A stretch of 64,000 nt of DNA from Bryobacterales bacterium (GTDB lineage: Bacteria; Acidobacteriota; Terriglobia; Bryobacterales; UBA6623). Made by a program: the position numbers and the translations under genes. How positions within the stretch are numbered: the first letter of the stretch is position 1; each line of letters begins with the position of its first letter. The DNA lies in NCBI GenBank assembly GCA_028819255.1, contig JAPPMB010000037.1, positions 1 to 64,000 of the forward strand. Direction: 5' to 3'. The notes under the pieces are model-generated. The model was not told the origin of the DNA, searched no databases, and saw only the letters and a list, made by a program, of their open reading frames with translations. Of the stretch, positions 9,007 through 18,023 are shown piece by piece.

Positions 9007-9576
9007 GTGCCATCACGGTCGGGCTGGGAGGCCAAGTACCGGCGGGAAGAAGTTGCAGCTGCGCCGGCGCCGGATCCGTTCCTGGTCGATTCGCGGAAGC
9101 ATCTCCCCGCCGACGGCGAACGCCGCGCCGCCGATATCGCATGCGGAGGGGGGCGCCACGCTCTCCTCATGGCAGCCTGGGGGCTGCGGACCACGGCAAT
9201 CGACTACTCGGCCGCGGCGCTCCGGCTGTGTAGGCAGCGGGCCAGGCGCAAGAGTCTCGAGCTGGAGACGCGGATCATGGACCTGGAGGCACCCGACGTC
9301 GACCTGGGCGCCAGCCGGTTCGACGTCGTAGCGGTGTTCAACTTCCTGCACCGCCCGCTGGTTCCGGTGCTCAAGCGGAGCGTGAGGCCGGGGGGCATCG
9401 TCGTCTACAAGACATACACTCGTAAGCAGTTGCGGTTCGGCGCGGGTCCGAGAAATCCGCGATTTCTGCTTGACGAAGGCGAGCTTGCCGAACTGTTCTC
9501 CGAGTTTCACTGCCTTCAGTACCGCGAATCATGCGAGCACGAAGCCACTGCGGCGCTTGTCGCGCAACGGCCCTGA
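9007..9576 (+). CDS. Class I SAM-dependent methyltransferase (TehB/UbiE-like)
   Basis: The 189-residue protein has a Rossmann methyltransferase fold. Motif I is DIACGGGRHALLMA (SAM-binding glycine loop), followed by the acidic strand end TTAIDYSAAAL, then MDLEAPD and FDVVAVFNFLHRPL (motif IV region), and RPGGIVVYKTYTR. The substrate cannot be read from sequence; closest in style are TehB-like small-molecule methyltransferases. The start is GTG 9007, since no in-frame ATG precedes motif I, and it lacks a strong ribosome-binding site. The last 46 bases overlap the start of the next gene in another frame, which suggests translational coupling. Confidence 0.78.
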   Translation: MPSRSGWEAKYRREEVAAAPAPDPFLVDSRKHLPADGERRAADIACGGGRHALLMAAWGLRTTAIDYSAAALRLCRQRARRKSLELETRIMDLEAPDVDLGASRFDVVAVFNFLHRPLVPVLKRSVRPGGIVVYKTYTRKQLRFGAGPRNPRFLLDEGELAELFSEFHCLQYRESCEHEATAALVAQRP

Positions 9577-11438
9577 TCGCCGCCGTCCTCGGGACACTGG
9601 CGACAACCGGCCTCGGCCAGCCTGCACCCGGCCAGCAGTCCGCTGCGAGCGTCATCCTGCCCACCGGACAGCGGATCACCCCGGCCGGAACCCAGGTGGC
9701 CGCGGACAGCCTGCCCATGTCCGCCGCCCTGTCTCCTGACGGGAGCTACCTGGCCGTACTCCACGCCGGGTTCGAGACGCCCTCGGTGTCCGCGATCGAG
9801 ATCTCGTCAGGAAAGGTCGTGGGCCGAGTCGAACTGAAGGATGCATGGCTCGGCCTCGCCTTCAGTCCGGCCGGTGACAGAATCTACGTCGGCGGAGGCG
9901 CGCGGTCCAGCGTCTGGCAACTGTCGCTTGCCGAGGGAGAGCTGCGGATCGATCGGGAGTTCCCCCTCTCAGGCGACTGTGCGGGAACGTGCAACTCCCT
10001 TGTCGGCGACGTGCTGCTGCATTCGGATGGCCGGACGCTCTTCGCCCTGGACGTGCTCCGGGACATGGTGCTGATCGTCAACGCCCAGTCGGGCCTGGTG
10101 CTCGGGGAGTTCAAGACCGGCTCGGCACCATACCGGGCTCGGCTGGCGCCGGGAGGCGGACATCTCTTCGTCAGCCACTGGGGCGAGGCCTCGCTGGGCC
10201 TCTACAGGCTCTCCGACCGCAGGCTTGTGGAGCGGATCCCGGTCGGCGAGCACCCGACGGACATTGCGGTCGTGCCGGGAACCGTCGAGGTGCCGGGCAG
10301 CGGCTTCGATGGAGACGACGAGCGCTCCTACCAGGCCCGGCTCTTCACGGTGTGCTCCCACGCCGACAACCTCTGGACCTTCGGAATCGCGAGCCCGGAG
10401 AAGCTGGAACTGCTCGATGCCCGCAGCGTGGCGCCCCTGCCGGGCTCGCCCCTGGGCTCGATGCCGACCGCACTGGGCCTGAGCGCGGACGGGACCACCC
10501 TGTACGTCACCAATTCCGGGAACAACATCATCCTCGTCAACAGCATCGATGAGGCGCTTCCCGAGCCGGCAGGGGCGATACCGACCGCCTGGTTTCCGAC
10601 GGCGGCCGTCGGGTTGCGCGACGGCGGCCTGGCCTACCTCAACGGCAAGGGGGACTCCCGGATTCCCGGGCTCGTCTCGCTGCTGCCTGCACTCAATTCC
10701 GACCAGCTCGCATTCCTCAGTGCTGCCGCCGTCGCCAACCTGCCGGGAGGGGGCGCCGGGGCCCCGCGGAGTGCGGCGGACACGTACCATGTGGGACTCG
10801 TCCTGACGGAGGCCCACTCCGAGGCAGGTCGGGCCTTCGAGGGAGCCGTGCCGCTGCCGGGGTTCGTCCCGCCGGCCCGCGGGCGTCTCGGGCAGATCGC
10901 CTGGCTGACCGGCGGCATGGAGACGGACTTCTTCGCAAAGCTCGGACCCGCTGTGTCCGCGGGGCGCCTGACAGAGAGAATGCTTGCCTCGGCGGGAAGA
11001 GCGGCGCGCCCCGCAGCCGGAACACTGTGGTCGAACGCCGCCGACGCATCCATCCACGTCGAGACCTACGGCATAGGAGGCGGGCGGCCGATCGAGGCGC
11101 TTCTGGCCAAGCTCGAAGCGAAAGCCCCTCCAGGCCGCCTGACCGTGCTCCGGCTCCACGGGACTGCGGCCGAGCAGGCCGAGTCGCTGACGAGACTGGG
11201 GGCGATCTGGAGTCGCCACCCCGCCTACCGGTCGACCGCCGTGTTTGTCGTGGCGATGGGTGACCAGCCGGGCGCTTTCGCGACCGGCGGGGCTGTCACC
11301 GGCGAGCCCGAGGTCCGAGGGTTCGTTTCCGCCCCAATGATCCTCCATACCGTCGAATGGCTTCTGGGCATGCGTCCGATGACGCAGTTCGACAACGCCG
11401 CCCCCGTTCTGCTCGAGCTGTTCGCCGGCGACCAGTGA
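9531..11438 (+). CDS. Exported YncE-like beta-propeller fused to a degenerate phosphoesterase domain
   Basis: The 635-residue product has an N-terminal signal peptide (hydrophobic ALIAAVLGTLATTG, with GQ near the expected cleavage). About 350 residues of YVTN/YncE-type propeller blades follow (LSPDGSYLAVLH, FSPAGDRIYVGGG, LSADGTTLYVTNSG). The C-terminal 200 residues align in outline with the alkaline-phosphatase/phosphoesterase domain of 'YncE plus phosphoesterase' proteins, ending in the landmark ILHTVEWLLGMRPMTQFD. The family's metal-binding Asp/His motifs are not visible, however; the region where a nucleophile would sit is Gly/Ala-rich. I infer a binding or structural role rather than catalysis. 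The start ATG lies inside the methyltransferase gene. The ileS gene follows 56 bases downstream. Confidence 0.75.
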   Translation: MRARSHCGACRATALIAAVLGTLATTGLGQPAPGQQSAASVILPTGQRITPAGTQVAADSLPMSAALSPDGSYLAVLHAGFETPSVSAIEISSGKVVGRVELKDAWLGLAFSPAGDRIYVGGGARSSVWQLSLAEGELRIDREFPLSGDCAGTCNSLVGDVLLHSDGRTLFALDVLRDMVLIVNAQSGLVLGEFKTGSAPYRARLAPGGGHLFVSHWGEASLGLYRLSDRRLVERIPVGEHPTDIAVVPGTVEVPGSGFDGDDERSYQARLFTVCSHADNLWTFGIASPEKLELLDARSVAPLPGSPLGSMPTALGLSADGTTLYVTNSGNNIILVNSIDEALPEPAGAIPTAWFPTAAVGLRDGGLAYLNGKGDSRIPGLVSLLPALNSDQLAFLSAAAVANLPGGGAGAPRSAADTYHVGLVLTEAHSEAGRAFEGAVPLPGFVPPARGRLGQIAWLTGGMETDFFAKLGPAVSAGRLTERMLASAGRAARPAAGTLWSNAADASIHVETYGIGGGRPIEALLAKLEAKAPPGRLTVLRLHGTAAEQAESLTRLGAIWSRHPAYRSTAVFVVAMGDQPGAFATGGAVTGEPEVRGFVSAPMILHTVEWLLGMRPMTQFDNAAPVLLELFAGDQ

Positions 11439-11494
11439 CGCGGTTGCGGTCCGGGGCAGTGCGAGACACTAGGAAGAGCGACCCGCCACCTCCG

Positions 11495-14400
11495 ATGCAC
11501 AAGCCCCGATTCCAGCGCGCGAAGCCAATCGTCGACTTCCCCGCGACCGAGCACGAGGTCGGCCGCTTCTGGGAGGAGCATCGAATCTTCGACAAGAGCC
11601 TGTCGCTGCGCGAAGGCGCGGAGCGGTTCATCTTCAACGAGGGCCCCCCCACCGCGAACGGCCTTCCCCACAACGGCCACGTGCTGACCCGCGTCTTCAA
11701 GGACGTGTTCCTCCGGTACCGCACGATGGCCGGCCGGTACGTTCCGCGCAAGGCGGGCTGGGACACGCACGGGCTGCCCGTCGAGGTCGAGGTCGAAAAG
11801 GAGCTCGGCATCCACGGCAAGCAGGCCATCGAGGACTACGGCGTCGAGCGATTCATTCGCAAGTGCATGGACTCGGTTTTCCGCTACACGGAGGAGTGGG
11901 AGAAGATGACGCGCAGGGTCGGCTTCTGGGTTGACCTGTCAGACGCGTACGTCACCTATCACAAGTCCTACGTCGAGAGCGTCTGGTGGGCGCTCGCGCA
12001 GCTGTTTCGGCAGGGCCTCCTCTATCGGGGCCACAAGATCGTCTGGTGGTGGCCCCAGGGGGGCACCGCGCTGTCCGCCGGAGAGGTCGGGCTCGGATAC
12101 AGGTCGGTCGAGGACCCCTCGGTGTACGTGGCCTGCCCACTGGCGGGCGATCCGGACGTCGCGCTGCTCGTCTGGACGACGACTCCATGGACGCTGCCGG
12201 CGAACCAGTACGTGGCGGTGCGTCCCGACTTCGACTATGTCCAGGTCCGGGCCGGCGGAAGGTCGCTGATTCTGGCGGCCGCCCTGCGCGGCACGATTGC
12301 GAAGAAGATTGGCGAGAGGCTGCCCGTCGAGAAGGAGATCCCGGGTTCTGCCTTGCTGGGACAGCGGTACCTTCCTCCGTTCCACCACTTCCGCGACGAA
12401 TTCTGGGACTCGGACGGCGAACTGCGCACCGGAGGCCGTGAGCCCTACCTGTGGAAAGTGCTGGCCGCGGATTTCGTGACGCTGGACACCGGGACCGGCC
12501 TGGTGCACCAGGCTCCCGCGTTCGGCGAGGTCGACTACGACCTGCACCGGCAGGTTGCGGACCTCTACCGGGAACTGGCGGAGGTTCCCCTGCTTTGCCC
12601 GGTCAGGCCCGACGGCACGTTCGACGATGCCGTCACCGAAGTCGCGGGCGAGTGGGTCAAGGACGCGGACCGGAAACTGATCTGGATGCTGCGGGAAAGC
12701 GGCGCCCTCGTTCACAGGGAGAACCACCGGCACGACTACCCGTTCTGCTGGCGCGCGGACAACGACCCGCTGATCCAGTACGCCCGCCCCGCGTGGTTCG
12801 TTCGGACAACCGCCCGCAACCGCGAGGTGCTCGCCAACAACGACGCCATCAACTGGCTGCCAGAGCACATCGGACCCGGGCGATTCGGCGACTTCCTGCG
12901 CAACAACATCGACTGGGCCCTCTCCAGAGAGCGCTACTGGGGCACGCCGCTCAACGTCTGGATCAACGACGCGACCGGCAATCTGGCGATGCCGTCGTCC
13001 TGCGGCGAGATTCTGCAGAAGAATCCGTCCGCGTTCGACCACTTCAGACGGGCCAAGGAGGCCGACGCCTCGCTTTCGGACCACCTGATGGTCCACAAGC
13101 CGTGGATCGACGAGGTGACCTGGACCGAACCCGGGGAACCCGGCGTGTACAGGCGGGTGCCGGAAGTCATCGACTGCTGGTTCGACTCGGGGTGCATGCC
13201 GTTCGCCCAGTACGGCTACCCGCATCAGGGGCGGGACGAATTCGAGTCCCGGTTCCCGGCGGACTACATCACCGAGGCCATCGACCAGACCCGGGGCTGG
13301 TTCTACTCCCAGCTGATGGTCTCGACGCTGGTGTTCGATGCGGCGTGCGCCCGGGAGCTCGGAATCCCGGCGCCCCCGTATCCGCATCCGTTCCGGAACT
13401 GCATCGTCCTGGGGCATGTCGCAGACCCCACTGGAAAGAAGGAGTCCAAGTCCCTCGGCAACTACACCCCGCCGGAGGTAATATTCGATCTGGTCTCCCA
13501 GGACTTCGCCGTGCGGAGCGGTCCGGACGGCGCCGGCTCCGTGCAGCCCGGCGAGGCCGCGATGGCAAGGCAGGACCTGCAGGCTCTCGACCTGCAGCCG
13601 GGCGACCGGCTCAAGGTCTCGGTTCCGGGCAACGGCGACCGGGCGCTCCGCCTGAGCGTCCGTCCGGACAGGCGGCTGCCCCGCAGGACGGTGCTGCTCT
13701 CGGAGCGGGACATGGAAGCGGTGGGGGCCCTGCCCGCCCGGGGCGGTGCGGAGGTCAGCCCCATCGACGTTCCGAGGCTGCCCGCGGGCGAGCGGGTCAG
13801 CCTCGAGGTGCCGTCCCCCGCCCCCGGCGCCGACGCGTTTCGGTGGTTCTTTCTTGCGGGCAACCCGCCGTGGTCGCCCACGAGGCACTCGCTTGCCAAC
13901 GTGCGGACCATCCAGAAGGAATTCCCGCTCAAGTTTCGAAACGTCTACTCGTTCTTCACCATCTACGCCGACATCGACGACTTCGACCCTTCCACGACAC
14001 CGGGCAGGCCCTTTTCCGCGAGAGGGCTGCTCGACCGCTGGATCCTGTCCGAACTGGATCTGCTCGCCGGACGGGTGCGCGCCTCCATGGACGCGTTCCT
14101 CGCCTATGAGGCTGCGGGCGAGCTCACCCGCTTCGTTGAGGGCCTCTCGAACTGGTACCTGCGGCGCAGCCGCGGGCGGTTCTGGAAGAGTGAGATTGAC
14201 GCGGACAAGACGGATGCCTACGCCACGCTGTACGAGTGCCTTGTCAGCGTGGCAAAGCTGAGCGCGTCGTTCACGCCGTTCATGGCGGAGGAGATCTACC
14301 AGAACGTGGTCCGGGGCGCGGGGATGCCGGGGCCCGAGAGCGTCCATCTGTGCGACCTGCCCCGGAGCAACGGCCGGGAGGACACTTCCCTGTCGGAGGA

Positions 14401-15130
14401 GATGGAGGCGGTCCGCCGGATCGTCTCGCTCGGGCTCCGCGTGCGGACGGAGCACCAGCTCAAGGTCCGCCAGCCGCTCAGCCGCGCGGAAGTCGTGATC
14501 GCCGATCCGGCGCTGCGGGAGCGGGTGGCTCCGTATGCCGGTCTGATCGCCGACGAGCTGAACGTGCGCGAGGTTCGCTTCGTCGAGGGCGACCAGGCCC
14601 ACGTCAACTATTCCGTGAAGCCGAACTTCCGGAGGCTCGGCCCGCGGCTCGGCAAGAAGATGAGGAAGGTGAAGAAGGTGTTCGCGGAGCTGGATGCCGC
14701 GGCCCTGCGTGCGAGCCTGCTGGACAGCGGAAGCGCCGAGATCGACTTCGACGGCGAGAGGCTGAGGCTCGACAGCGACGACGTGCAGGTCAGCGTCGGG
14801 GCGGAAGAGCATTTCGCCGCGGCTGGCGACTCGGCGACGGTCGTGGTCCTGAGCACCGAGCTGAACGACGAGCTGCGCGACGAGGGCTTCTACAGGGAAC
14901 TGCTGCACCGGGTCCAGAACCTGCGCAAGGAAGCCGACATCGAGTACACGCGCCGCATCGAGCTCTCATTGGCAGGATCCGAGCGCGCGGCCCGGATCGT
15001 CGGCAGGAACCGCGACCATCTCATGGCCGAGACTCTGTGCACAAAGCTCCGTGCCGGCGAGGGAAGCGGCATCGAGCGGGCGTTCGAGATCGACGGCGAG
15101 CGGATTCGGATCTTCCTGGAGACTGTCTGA
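11495..15130 (+). CDS. ileS: Isoleucyl-tRNA synthetase, type 2, with a ~110-residue insert
   Basis: The 1211-residue enzyme charges tRNA-Ile with isoleucine in the cytoplasm. The class I signature appears as HNGH (residues 59-62) within ANGLPHNGH and as KESKS (649-653) in place of KMSKS. The ANGLPHxGH context and overall length mark the type-2, eukaryote-like form, which is typically mupirocin-tolerant. The editing domain ([11 protein letters not shown]) and the C-terminal anticodon-binding region are present. Residues 668-777 (13496-13825) are an insert between VIFDLV and GADAFRWFF, where most IleRS are continuous; it reads as a small beta-rich domain ([22 protein letters not shown]). ATG 11495 gives the family N-terminus; an upstream in-frame start at 11357 lies inside the previous gene. 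Confidence 0.96.
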   Translation: MHKPRFQRAKPIVDFPATEHEVGRFWEEHRIFDKSLSLREGAERFIFNEGPPTANGLPHNGHVLTRVFKDVFLRYRTMAGRYVPRKAGWDTHGLPVEVEVEKELGIHGKQAIEDYGVERFIRKCMDSVFRYTEEWEKMTRRVGFWVDLSDAYVTYHKSYVESVWWALAQLFRQGLLYRGHKIVWWWPQGGTALSAGEVGLGYRSVEDPSVYVACPLAGDPDVALLVWTTTPWTLPANQYVAVRPDFDYVQVRAGGRSLILAAALRGTIAKKIGERLPVEKEIPGSALLGQRYLPPFHHFRDEFWDSDGELRTGGREPYLWKVLAADFVTLDTGTGLVHQAPAFGEVDYDLHRQVADLYRELAEVPLLCPVRPDGTFDDAVTEVAGEWVKDADRKLIWMLRESGALVHRENHRHDYPFCWRADNDPLIQYARPAWFVRTTARNREVLANNDAINWLPEHIGPGRFGDFLRNNIDWALSRERYWGTPLNVWINDATGNLAMPSSCGEILQKNPSAFDHFRRAKEADASLSDHLMVHKPWIDEVTWTEPGEPGVYRRVPEVIDCWFDSGCMPFAQYGYPHQGRDEFESRFPADYITEAIDQTRGWFYSQLMVSTLVFDAACARELGIPAPPYPHPFRNCIVLGHVADPTGKKESKSLGNYTPPEVIFDLVSQDFAVRSGPDGAGSVQPGEAAMARQDLQALDLQPGDRLKVSVPGNGDRALRLSVRPDRRLPRRTVLLSERDMEAVGALPARGGAEVSPIDVPRLPAGERVSLEVPSPAPGADAFRWFFLAGNPPWSPTRHSLANVRTIQKEFPLKFRNVYSFFTIYADIDDFDPSTTPGRPFSARGLLDRWILSELDLLAGRVRASMDAFLAYEAAGELTRFVEGLSNWYLRRSRGRFWKSEIDADKTDAYATLYECLVSVAKLSASFTPFMAEEIYQNVVRGAGMPGPESVHLCDLPRSNGREDTSLSEEMEAVRRIVSLGLRVRTEHQLKVRQPLSRAEVVIADPALRERVAPYAGLIADELNVREVRFVEGDQAHVNYSVKPNFRRLGPRLGKKMRKVKKVFAELDAAALRASLLDSGSAEIDFDGERLRLDSDDVQVSVGAEEHFAAAGDSATVVVLSTELNDELRDEGFYRELLHRVQNLRKEADIEYTRRIELSLAGSERAARIVGRNRDHLMAETLCTKLRAGEGSGIERAFEIDGERIRIFLETV

Positions 15131-15185
15131 GACCGGTACGGCAGGACGTTCCCCCGCCGGTCCCGAATCGCGGCAAGGAGAGAAC

Positions 15186-16229
15186 ATGGCCAGCCCTCTG
15201 ATCGGTCTCGATCTCGACGAGCTGACCGAACTGGCACAGTCGATGGGCGAGCCGCGATACCGCGGCAGGCAGATCTACCAGGGCCTCTATCGCGAGCGCC
15301 GTGCTGGCCCGGAAGAGATTCACACGCTGCCGCGGAGCTTGCGGCGGAAGCTCGAGCGAGATCACGGCGGCGGGCTGCCCGAGCCCGTCGAGCGTGTGGA
15401 ATCCCAAGACGGGACCGTGCGCTACCTGCTGGGCATGAGCGACGGACGCAGCGTGGAGTCGGTCTTCATTCCGGAGGAGTCCCGCGACACGCTGTGCATT
15501 TCCACCCAGGTCGGCTGCCCTGTCGACTGCAAGTTCTGCCTGACCGCCCTGATGGGCCTGGAGCGGAACCTCGATGCGGGCGAAATCGTCGCGCAGGTGA
15601 TCGCAATCTCGCGGGACCAGGCGCTGGACGCCACCAAGCGCCCCCTCAACGTCGTGATGATGGGAATGGGCGAGCCCCTGCTCAACCTGCGCGCCGTAAT
15701 GAAGGCGACCAGCCTGCTGGCCAGCCCAGACGGCATCGCGATTCCCCAGCGCAGAATCACGGTCTCGACCTCGGGCATTGTGCACAAGATCGCGGAGCAT
15801 GGCCGGCATTCGGTGCGCGGCAAGCTGGCGGTGTCCCTCAACGCGTCGAACGAGGAGCAGCGCATCCGGCTTATGCCGATCACGTCGAGGCACAGGCTGG
15901 GCGCGCTGATCGAGGCGTGTCGGGAGTATCCGCTCAGACCGTGGGAGCGGCTGACCTTCGAATACGTCCTCCTTCGAGGGGTGAACGACAGCGACCGCGA
16001 CGCACGGGGAGTCCTGCGGCTTCTTTCCGGCATCAAGTGCAGCGTCAACCTGATCGCGCTCAACCCCGGTCCGGGAATTCCCTTCGAGACACCGGATCCT
16101 GCACGGGTCGGCGCGTTTCGCTCCATCGTGCAGCGCGGGATTCCATGCTTCGTCCGCAAGCCGCGGGGACGCGATATCTTTGCCGCGTGCGGCCAGCTCA
16201 AGCGGACGACCTCGGCCGATTTCCAGTAG
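15186..16229 (+). CDS. rlmN: 23S rRNA (adenine2503-C2)/tRNA A37 methyltransferase RlmN
   Basis: The 347-residue radical-SAM enzyme methylates C2 of A2503 in 23S rRNA and, in many bacteria, A37 of some tRNAs. The 4Fe-4S/SAM motif is CPVDCKFC (C111, C115, C118), after the family's TLCISTQVG strand. The C-terminal AACGQL carries the cysteine that is transiently methylated. GMGEPLLN is the SAM-binding glycine motif. ATG 15186 is preceded by AAGGAG (15176-15181), five bases away, which settles the start. It follows ileS by 55 bases on the same strand, so the two translation genes are probably co-transcribed. It depends on the Fe-S assembly system encoded elsewhere in the window. Confidence 0.96.
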   Translation: MASPLIGLDLDELTELAQSMGEPRYRGRQIYQGLYRERRAGPEEIHTLPRSLRRKLERDHGGGLPEPVERVESQDGTVRYLLGMSDGRSVESVFIPEESRDTLCISTQVGCPVDCKFCLTALMGLERNLDAGEIVAQVIAISRDQALDATKRPLNVVMMGMGEPLLNLRAVMKATSLLASPDGIAIPQRRITVSTSGIVHKIAEHGRHSVRGKLAVSLNASNEEQRIRLMPITSRHRLGALIEACREYPLRPWERLTFEYVLLRGVNDSDRDARGVLRLLSGIKCSVNLIALNPGPGIPFETPDPARVGAFRSIVQRGIPCFVRKPRGRDIFAACGQLKRTTSADFQ

Positions 16230-16631
16230 ACGCGCATCCGGCCGCTGCTTCCGTCGCCAGGATGGGGGGCAGGCTCGAATCCCGCGATCTTGACCAAATT
16301 GGCTGCGTCGTCGCCGACGGAGTTCGCACCGAATGCTCCATGCACCCGCTCCCGGCTTCCATGTCTGGCGGGACCGGGAAACCGACGACGTCCGGAATTG
16401 ATCAGGTTCTGACGACTGCGGGTCCGGGTTCCCGAAGCCAACCCCCGATACCGAACTGGTCCGCATCTCCACGACCGCGGATGCCGGTCTTTGCGGCGAG
16501 ATTCCGCACGAAGTCCGACCATTCCGAGCCACTTCCGGGGCGGCGATTAAGCCCCTTTCAAGCCTTGACGGAAGCTGGAACGGACGGTAGCCTAGATGCA
16601 GGCTCTCAAGCCTATCAGGGAGGATTGTGGC
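16230..16631 (+). other. Non-coding gap upstream of the second DUF1501 module
   Basis: This 402-base gap has no supported gene on either strand. It separates the ileS-rlmN pair from the exported four-gene module. The only features I can support are the promoter at 16565-16593 and a GGGAGG ribosome-binding site at 16618-16623, eight bases before the ATG at 16632. Confidence 0.4.
16565..16593 (+). promoter_or_regulatory. Candidate sigma-70-type promoter of the DUF1501/DUF1549/WD40/PPC operon
   Basis: TTGACG (16565-16570) and TAGCCT (16588-16593) are separated by exactly 17 bases. The -35 matches consensus at 5 of 6 positions; the -10 is weaker. Transcription would start near 16600, about 30 bases before the DUF1501 start, leaving room for the GGGAGG at 16618-16623. 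Confidence 0.4.
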
Positions 16632-18011
16632 ATGTTTCGCCTAGACGCCGACAAGACTGTTGAGTTCTGCGATGGGTTGCGCCGTCGCGACTTCCTTCAC
16701 GCAGGCTCCCTGAGTCTTCTCGGGCTCGGCATGCCCGAGTTCCTCCAGATGCGGGCCGAGGGCGCCGTCAGAGACACGGGCAAGGACATCAACGTCATCA
16801 TGCTCATGCTGGTGGGCGGGCCCTCCCATCTCGATACGTTCGACATGAAGCCGGAGGCCCCGATCGAAATCCGAGGGCCGCACAGTCCCATCAAGACGAA
16901 CGTTCCCGGGATCGAGATCAGCGAGATCTTCCCGCGCATGGCCCGGCACGCCGACAAGTACGCGCTGCTGCGGGGCTGCTACCACAACGCCGCCGCCGTC
17001 CACGCGATGGGGCATCAGCTGTTCCAGACAGGCCGCCTCTCGCTGGGCGGCATGGAGCATCCTCACATCGGCTCGGTGCTGGGATACCTCAAGGGGGCCA
17101 ACGGGGATCTGCCCTCCCATGTTCTGCTGCCCAAGATCATCGGGCCGACGGGCGGCAACTTCAAGCCGGGTCAGGGTGCGGGCTATCTGGGCAAGCGCCA
17201 CGACCCCTTCGTGCTCAACGCCGACCCTTCGGTGGCGGACTTCGAAGTGCCCGACATGCTGCCGCCGGACTACCTGCCTGCGCTGCGGGTCGACCGGCGC
17301 AGGGACTGGCGGGCGATGCTCGACAGGACGGTCAGCAAGTTCGAGACATCGCAGGACGCGCGGCTCCTGGACTCGACGTTCCATCAGGCCTACACCCTGA
17401 TGACCTCGGAGACGGCCCGCGAGGCGTTCGATCTCCAGGGCGAGAGCGAAGAGACGCGCGACCGGTACGGACGCAACCGCTTCGGGCAGAGCTGCCTGCT
17501 TGCCCGACGGCTGGTGGAAGCCGGAGTGCGCTTCGTGACCGTCAACATGTTCGAGACCGTCTTTGACGAGATCACGTGGGACATTCACGGATCCCCGCCG
17601 TTCAGTCCCATCAGCGGGTACCGGGATCTGGTGGGACCGATGTTCGACAACGCGTTCACGTCCCTGATCGAGGATCTGACCGACCGACGCATGCTGGACT
17701 CGACGATGATCTTCGCCTTGGGCGAGTTCGGACGGACTCCCGTCATCAACCCCGCCGGGGGACGTGACCACTGGCCGCAGGCATGGTCGATCGTCGGCGC
17801 GGGCGGCGGAATCCAAGGCGGGCAGGTGATCGGTTCCACGGACAAGATCGGCGGCGCGCCGAAGGACCGCCCGGTCCATCCGTCCGAGATCGTGGCCACG
17901 ATCTACCACCAGCTCGGCATCGGCCTCGAAACCGAACTGCCCGCCGCGAACGGCAGGCCGTTGCCCATCGTCGACCGGGGCGTGGAGCCGGTCCACGAGC
18001 TGTTCGCGTAG
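16632..18011 (+). CDS. DUF1501 protein with Tat signal (second copy)
   Basis: The 459-residue DUF1501 protein is a distant paralogue of the one at 4194-5588. The Tat-type motif RRRDFLHAGSLSLLG precedes the family core: MLVGGPSHLDTFDMKP, GCYHNAAAVHAMGHQL, RFVTVNMFET, and the late FALGEFGRTPVIN followed by GRDHW. These His/Asp positions fit the alkaline-phosphatase-like fold, but no substrate is established for the family. ATG 16632 has GGGAGG eight bases upstream; an earlier in-frame ATG at 16596 lacks one. It is the first gene of a four-gene operon, with its haem-motif partner starting 12 bases after the stop. In this module DUF1501 comes before the DUF1549/DUF1553 gene, the reverse of the first module. 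Confidence 0.87.
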   Translation: MFRLDADKTVEFCDGLRRRDFLHAGSLSLLGLGMPEFLQMRAEGAVRDTGKDINVIMLMLVGGPSHLDTFDMKPEAPIEIRGPHSPIKTNVPGIEISEIFPRMARHADKYALLRGCYHNAAAVHAMGHQLFQTGRLSLGGMEHPHIGSVLGYLKGANGDLPSHVLLPKIIGPTGGNFKPGQGAGYLGKRHDPFVLNADPSVADFEVPDMLPPDYLPALRVDRRRDWRAMLDRTVSKFETSQDARLLDSTFHQAYTLMTSETAREAFDLQGESEETRDRYGRNRFGQSCLLARRLVEAGVRFVTVNMFETVFDEITWDIHGSPPFSPISGYRDLVGPMFDNAFTSLIEDLTDRRMLDSTMIFALGEFGRTPVINPAGGRDHWPQAWSIVGAGGGIQGGQVIGSTDKIGGAPKDRPVHPSEIVATIYHQLGIGLETELPAANGRPLPIVDRGVEPVHELFA

Positions 18012-18023
18012 GATTCGGACTCA

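Noticed and set aside
11939-14908. 989-codon open frame on the minus strand across ileS
   Set aside because: It is antisense to a well-supported ileS and has no family motifs; high GC with codon-position bias commonly leaves such frames open.
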